A DNA stretch of 64,000 nt from CAYFRC01 sp050946115. GTDB lineage: Bacteria; Bacillota; Clostridia; Christensenellales; Aristaeellaceae. Both the position numbers and the translations under genes were made by a program. The first letter of the stretch is position 1. The number at the start of each line of letters is the position of its first letter. Shown one piece after another: positions 61,049 to 64,000 of the stretch. The notes beneath the pieces were generated by a model. The model worked only from the letters and a program-made list of their open reading frames with translations. It did no database searches and was not told where the DNA came from. The stretch spans positions 124,001 to 188,000 of the forward strand of contig JBMNUF010000001.1 in assembly GCA_050946115.1 (NCBI GenBank), given 5' to 3'.

Positions 61049-61852
61049 ATGACACACTTGACGGAGCTGCTTCATAAGGACAAAGACGCGCTTTTGGGCG
61101 ACATACGGGCCGCGAAGGATATTTCCATGGCGGCGGATGTGCTCGTGCGCCATTTGGATATGTACCGCGTGAGGGTGCAGGACGATCTGAAGGACAAGCC
61201 GCAAAAGCAGGCGCTAAACCGCCTGTGCCGCGTGGCGTCGGAGGGCTGCCGCATGGTGCTTTGCGCATCGAAGGCGGAGCTCGCAGAGGTTTGCCTCCCC
61301 GAAAAGCAAAAAAAATCGCTTCGGGAGCTTTTATTTTACCTGCCGACCGCGCTTTGCGTTTCGCTTTCGGCGCTGCTCGCAGCAGAGGGCAGGTGGACAT
61401 ACGCGGCAATCGCGCTCGGCGCGGCGGCAATATGCTTCTTCACGGCGGGGCGCGGTGGCGATTCCGCAAAGGTGCGCTATGAGCCCGTGCCCGCGATCGA
61501 TACGGACGAGACGCTGCGCCGCTTTGAGAGCCTGCTTCTGGCGATCGACCGCGCCATGGACGAGCTCGCGCCCGATGCGGCCGACCAAAGAAAGCTTCCG
61601 CAGGGGCTGATGGAGGCCATCCAGATGCTGAAGGAGGCGCAGCTCACCAGGGACGGCGCTTTCGCATTGCGCACGATCCCGCAGATGGAAAGCGCACTCG
61701 TGCGCGAAGGCATCGTGATGGTTCCGTACAGCAACGAAACGAGGCAGTATTTCGACCTGCTCCCCGCGCCCGAGGGCGGCCACACGATTCGCCCCGCGCT
61801 CATGCAAAACGGCGTTCTGATCGCCCGAGGACAGGCGACGATCCGCATATAG
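61049..61852 (+). CDS. Double-spanning membrane protein with GrpE-like C-terminus
   Basis: 267 residues; ATG 61049 after GCGGAGGA. The N-terminal ~90 residues are helical (ALLGDIRAAKDISMAADVLV, RVRVQDDLKDKPQ), followed by two transmembrane helices (~93-112 and ~115-134: LLFYLPTALCVSLSALLAAE; YAAIALGAAAICFFTAG). A cytoplasmic C-terminus has a long helix (LRRFESLLLAIDRAMDELAP) and an ending that recalls the GrpE beta domain: LVREGIVMVPYSNETRQYFD, then IRPALMQNGVLIARGQATIR. The Hsp70-like gene follows 20 bases later, which supports a nucleotide-exchange-like role. This is inference from pattern and context. Confidence 0.65.
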   Translation: MTHLTELLHKDKDALLGDIRAAKDISMAADVLVRHLDMYRVRVQDDLKDKPQKQALNRLCRVASEGCRMVLCASKAELAEVCLPEKQKKSLRELLFYLPTALCVSLSALLAAEGRWTYAAIALGAAAICFFTAGRGGDSAKVRYEPVPAIDTDETLRRFESLLLAIDRAMDELAPDAADQRKLPQGLMEAIQMLKEAQLTRDGAFALRTIPQMESALVREGIVMVPYSNETRQYFDLLPAPEGGHTIRPALMQNGVLIARGQATIRI

Positions 61853-61872
61853 CCTAAGGAGGAAAAACATAC

Positions 61873-63813
61873 GTGGAAAACTACATCGATTATTTCGGTT
61901 TCGATCTGGGCGACGGCGAAAGCGCCGTCGCGTGGGTCAAGGCCGATACGAGCGCGGAACCGCAGATGCTCGAAATCTGCGGCAAAAAGAGCATCCTGAC
62001 CGCGCTGGGCGAGCACGACGAAATGGGGACGCTCATCGGCGAACAGGCGTTTCTCGCCGACTCCTCCAGGCTCTATGTGCGCTTCAAGAGCAAATTTCTG
62101 ACGGACCCCGAGATCGCAAAGGATCGCCTCACGCGCTTTGCAGCCGCCGTGCGCGACGAATTGGTGCGCCGCGGAAAGCTGCACGACCCCGCCAAGTCGT
62201 TCTTTTTCATCGGCTGCCCGTCTGGCTGGAAGGAAGCGGAGCGCAGGGAATACAAAGAGGTCTTTTTGAAGGCGGGCTTCAAAAACGTGGACGTCGTTTC
62301 GGAATCCCGCGCCGCGTTCATGTTCGCGCGGGAATCGGGCGAATTGCGCGCGACGGACGAGGTGCTCGCAAAGCCCGCCCTCATCATCGACGCGGGCTCC
62401 TCCACCACCGATTTCACCTTCATCAACCGCCTGCGCACGCAAAAGGCGTACGATTTCGGCGAGACCATGTTGGGCGGCGGCCTCATCGACAAGCTCCTGT
62501 GGGAGAAAAACCTGAGCCGCCACCCCGAGCATCTGAAGCTCGGCGCGATCCTTGCGCACTATCCCCAGTACGAAGCGCGCTGCGAGCTCGAGGCGCGCAA
62601 GGTCAAGGAAATGTACTTTACGCGCAGGCAGCTCGGCGCGTCGGGCGGGTATTCCATCCCGTGCGAGTCGTCCGTGAAGATCTATTACTCGAAGCCGCCC
62701 ATCACGGTGGACGTGACGGCGGACGACTGCGACATGGAAGAAATCCTGAACAAGCCGCTTCTGCGGCTCAACGGGCAGAGCTATCTCGAGGCGTATCGCG
62801 GCGGGCTGGAGCGCTTCCGCGACGAGCTGCGTGACACGCCGCCCGAGGTCATCCTTTTGACCGGCGGCGCGAGCCGCATGGACTTCATCGAGAACATCGC
62901 GCGGGAGGTGTTCCCCGACGCGCAAATGCTTCGCGGCGCGGAGCCGGAGTTTTCCATCGCGCGCGGGCTGTGCTACGCGCTGCGCATCGACATGAAAACG
63001 CGCCTGTTCGACGAGGACGTGAAGGCGCTGATCGATTCGGACGAGGTGGAAAACCGCATCATGCACGCGCTGCCGGGGCTGTTTGGCGAGATCGCGCCCG
63101 TAATCTCCGACCATTTGATCGAAAGCATCGCGACCGACGCCTTCAGGGCATGGAAAAACGAGGAATTGCAGACGCTCGCCGAAATGTCGGACTATATGCG
63201 CGATGCGCTCGCCCATAGCCTGTCCTCGGGCGATATCCGCCTCGCGCTGCAGCCCGTCACGCGGGCATGGATCGAGGCGCTGCGCCCGCTCATCGAAAAA
63301 TCGACCGACCCCATCTGCGCAAAATACAACCTGCCGCTCACATCGCTGCGCCTGCCGTCCGCCATGTCCATGGACGCCTCGAAAATCCGCATCGGCGCGG
63401 ACAAGTTGGTGGACCTGTCGCTTTTGCAAACCACTGTGGACGTGATCGTCGCCACGCTCGTCGCCTCTCTCTTGGGCGGCGGCGGCGTCGCGCTCCTGAT
63501 GGCGGGCCCCGTCGGCTTCATCCTGAGCTTTTTCATCGGCCTTCTGGCATCGCGCCTCGGCACGAACATGGCGATGCGCCACATGGACAAATGGCGCGTT
63601 CCGAGGTTCTTCCGCAACCTCTTCACGGTGAAGATGTTCCGCAGGAGCCTCGAAGGCCAGCGCGAAAAGCTCAATTCAAACATCGAAAAGCAACTCAACG
63701 CATCGCTGAACCCGCCGGACGACTCCGTGCGGACGCTCGTGCGCAGCGTGAGCGACGCGATCGAACGACAGTTAGGCGACCTGTCCGAACAGGCGCGGCT
63801 TCTGATTCACTGA
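61873..63813 (+). CDS. Hsp70-like ATPase with C-terminal membrane segment, no substrate-binding domain
   Basis: 646 residues; GTG 61873 after TAAGGAGG. ATPase motifs: phosphate-1 DYFGFDLGDGESAVAWV (6-22), phosphate-2 LIIDAGSSTTDFTFINRL (170-187) and adenosine ILLTGGASRMDFIENIAREV (327-346). From ~400 the DnaK-type beta-sandwich peptide-binding domain is absent; instead there is an all-helical part and a strongly hydrophobic stretch at ~520-560 (VDVIVATLVASLLGGGGVAL, LMAGPVGFILSFFIGLLASR), then a basic coiled end. Probably a membrane-tethered actin-fold ATPase working with the preceding GrpE-like protein. Client and role are unknown. Confidence 0.8.
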   Translation: MENYIDYFGFDLGDGESAVAWVKADTSAEPQMLEICGKKSILTALGEHDEMGTLIGEQAFLADSSRLYVRFKSKFLTDPEIAKDRLTRFAAAVRDELVRRGKLHDPAKSFFFIGCPSGWKEAERREYKEVFLKAGFKNVDVVSESRAAFMFARESGELRATDEVLAKPALIIDAGSSTTDFTFINRLRTQKAYDFGETMLGGGLIDKLLWEKNLSRHPEHLKLGAILAHYPQYEARCELEARKVKEMYFTRRQLGASGGYSIPCESSVKIYYSKPPITVDVTADDCDMEEILNKPLLRLNGQSYLEAYRGGLERFRDELRDTPPEVILLTGGASRMDFIENIAREVFPDAQMLRGAEPEFSIARGLCYALRIDMKTRLFDEDVKALIDSDEVENRIMHALPGLFGEIAPVISDHLIESIATDAFRAWKNEELQTLAEMSDYMRDALAHSLSSGDIRLALQPVTRAWIEALRPLIEKSTDPICAKYNLPLTSLRLPSAMSMDASKIRIGADKLVDLSLLQTTVDVIVATLVASLLGGGGVALLMAGPVGFILSFFIGLLASRLGTNMAMRHMDKWRVPRFFRNLFTVKMFRRSLEGQREKLNSNIEKQLNASLNPPDDSVRTLVRSVSDAIERQLGDLSEQARLLIH

Positions 63814-63847
63814 TACGCCGCGCGAATCTGGGAGGGAGGAATCTATT

Positions 63848-64000
63848 ATGGACACGAAAAAAGATGCAAAAAAATCTTCACATCATCCCGAGCATCGGGA
63901 GATACACGTGGGGAACATCCCCAAAAAGCTCGTGGGCATGGCGACGGAGGGCTGGTACATCAAGGGCGACAGCGATTCCCATAGCCGCGCGAGTCTCTTG
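63848..64000 (+). CDS. Start of an unidentified gene, truncated by the window end
   Basis: ATG 63848 after GGGAGGAGG. The first 51 codons give a Lys/His-rich start (MDTKKDAKKSSHHPEHREIH) and then VGNIPKKLVGMATEGWYIKG. No family is recognisable. It lies 34 bases after the Hsp70-like gene and is probably in the same operon, so its remainder could reveal the function of that pair. Confidence 0.7.
   Translation, partial: MDTKKDAKKSSHHPEHREIHVGNIPKKLVGMATEGWYIKGDSDSHSRASLL

Overview
The window is 64 kb of mostly GC-rich bacterial chromosome. Several signs point to a Gram-positive anaerobe of the Clostridia, possibly a Christensenellales-like gut lineage (that last step is inference). These signs are consensus TTGACA-N17-TATAAT promoters, strong GGAGG ribosome sites, the Firmicutes order ylxM-ffh-rpsP-khpA-rimM-trmD, a secreted NlpC/P60 protein with five peptidoglycan-binding repeats, and the absence of any outer-membrane gene. 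I see no rRNA, tRNA, CRISPR array or transposase, and no gap over 300 bases without a gene.

Layout. 1-8048 (+): the 3' end of a sugar-binding lipoprotein gene (DUF3502 type), a BadF/GlcNAc-kinase-like kinase, two SIS-domain proteins, a DUF5107 protein and two uroporphyrinogen-decarboxylase-fold (URO-D) proteins; this looks like an amino-sugar or glycoside catabolic cluster. 8050-12800: an AT-rich island holding a broken XRE regulator gene and a Gabija-like pair (OLD-family ATPase/TOPRIM nuclease plus UvrD-like helicase), inserted between convergent URO-D genes. 12812-17748: a third URO-D gene, a secreted Glu/Pro-repeat protein, a 21-residue tandem-repeat protein and an unknown protein. 17778-20947 (-): ruvC-ruvA-ruvB-queA. 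21017-26384: a DUF1638 protein, the NlpC/P60 hydrolase, a TrmN6-like methylase, glyA and a histidine phosphatase. 26475-30273 (+): a TIM-barrel isomerase, a D-2-hydroxyacid dehydrogenase, an Old Yellow Enzyme homologue and a short-chain dehydrogenase, probably one catabolic operon. 30255-32205 (-): a Cys-motif redox protein, an SpoU rRNA methylase, a DUF3842 protein and a small HTH protein. 32390-35910 (+): the SRP/ribosome-maturation operon.

35958-43380 (-): transketolase, phosphohexomutase, class II aldolase, a DUF2461 protein, a membrane-anchored Ig-like protein and an aminoglycoside-phosphotransferase-fold kinase. 43470-48209 (-): a complete branched-chain amino-acid ABC transporter (livKHMGF). 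48315-50806 (-): a zinc-ribbon membrane protein and a split chromate transporter pair. 50938-56367 (-): an M19 dipeptidase and three extracytoplasmic coiled-coil proteins. One of these is a SurA-like PPIase, and another carries a paralogous SurA-N-like domain at the end of a long heptad-repeat stalk. 56528-64000 (+): a GH1 beta-glucosidase, a fourth URO-D protein, a Tet(M)/EF-G-like GTPase, then a membrane protein with a GrpE-like C-terminus followed by an Hsp70-like ATPase whose C-terminus is a membrane segment instead of a substrate-binding domain, and the start of one more gene.

The most unusual parts are the Gabija-like island, the stalked chaperone/foldase cluster, the membrane Hsp70/GrpE-like pair, the Tet(M)-like GTPase that lacks the Ser-Pro-Val loop, and the kinase/SIS/DUF5107/URO-D cluster.
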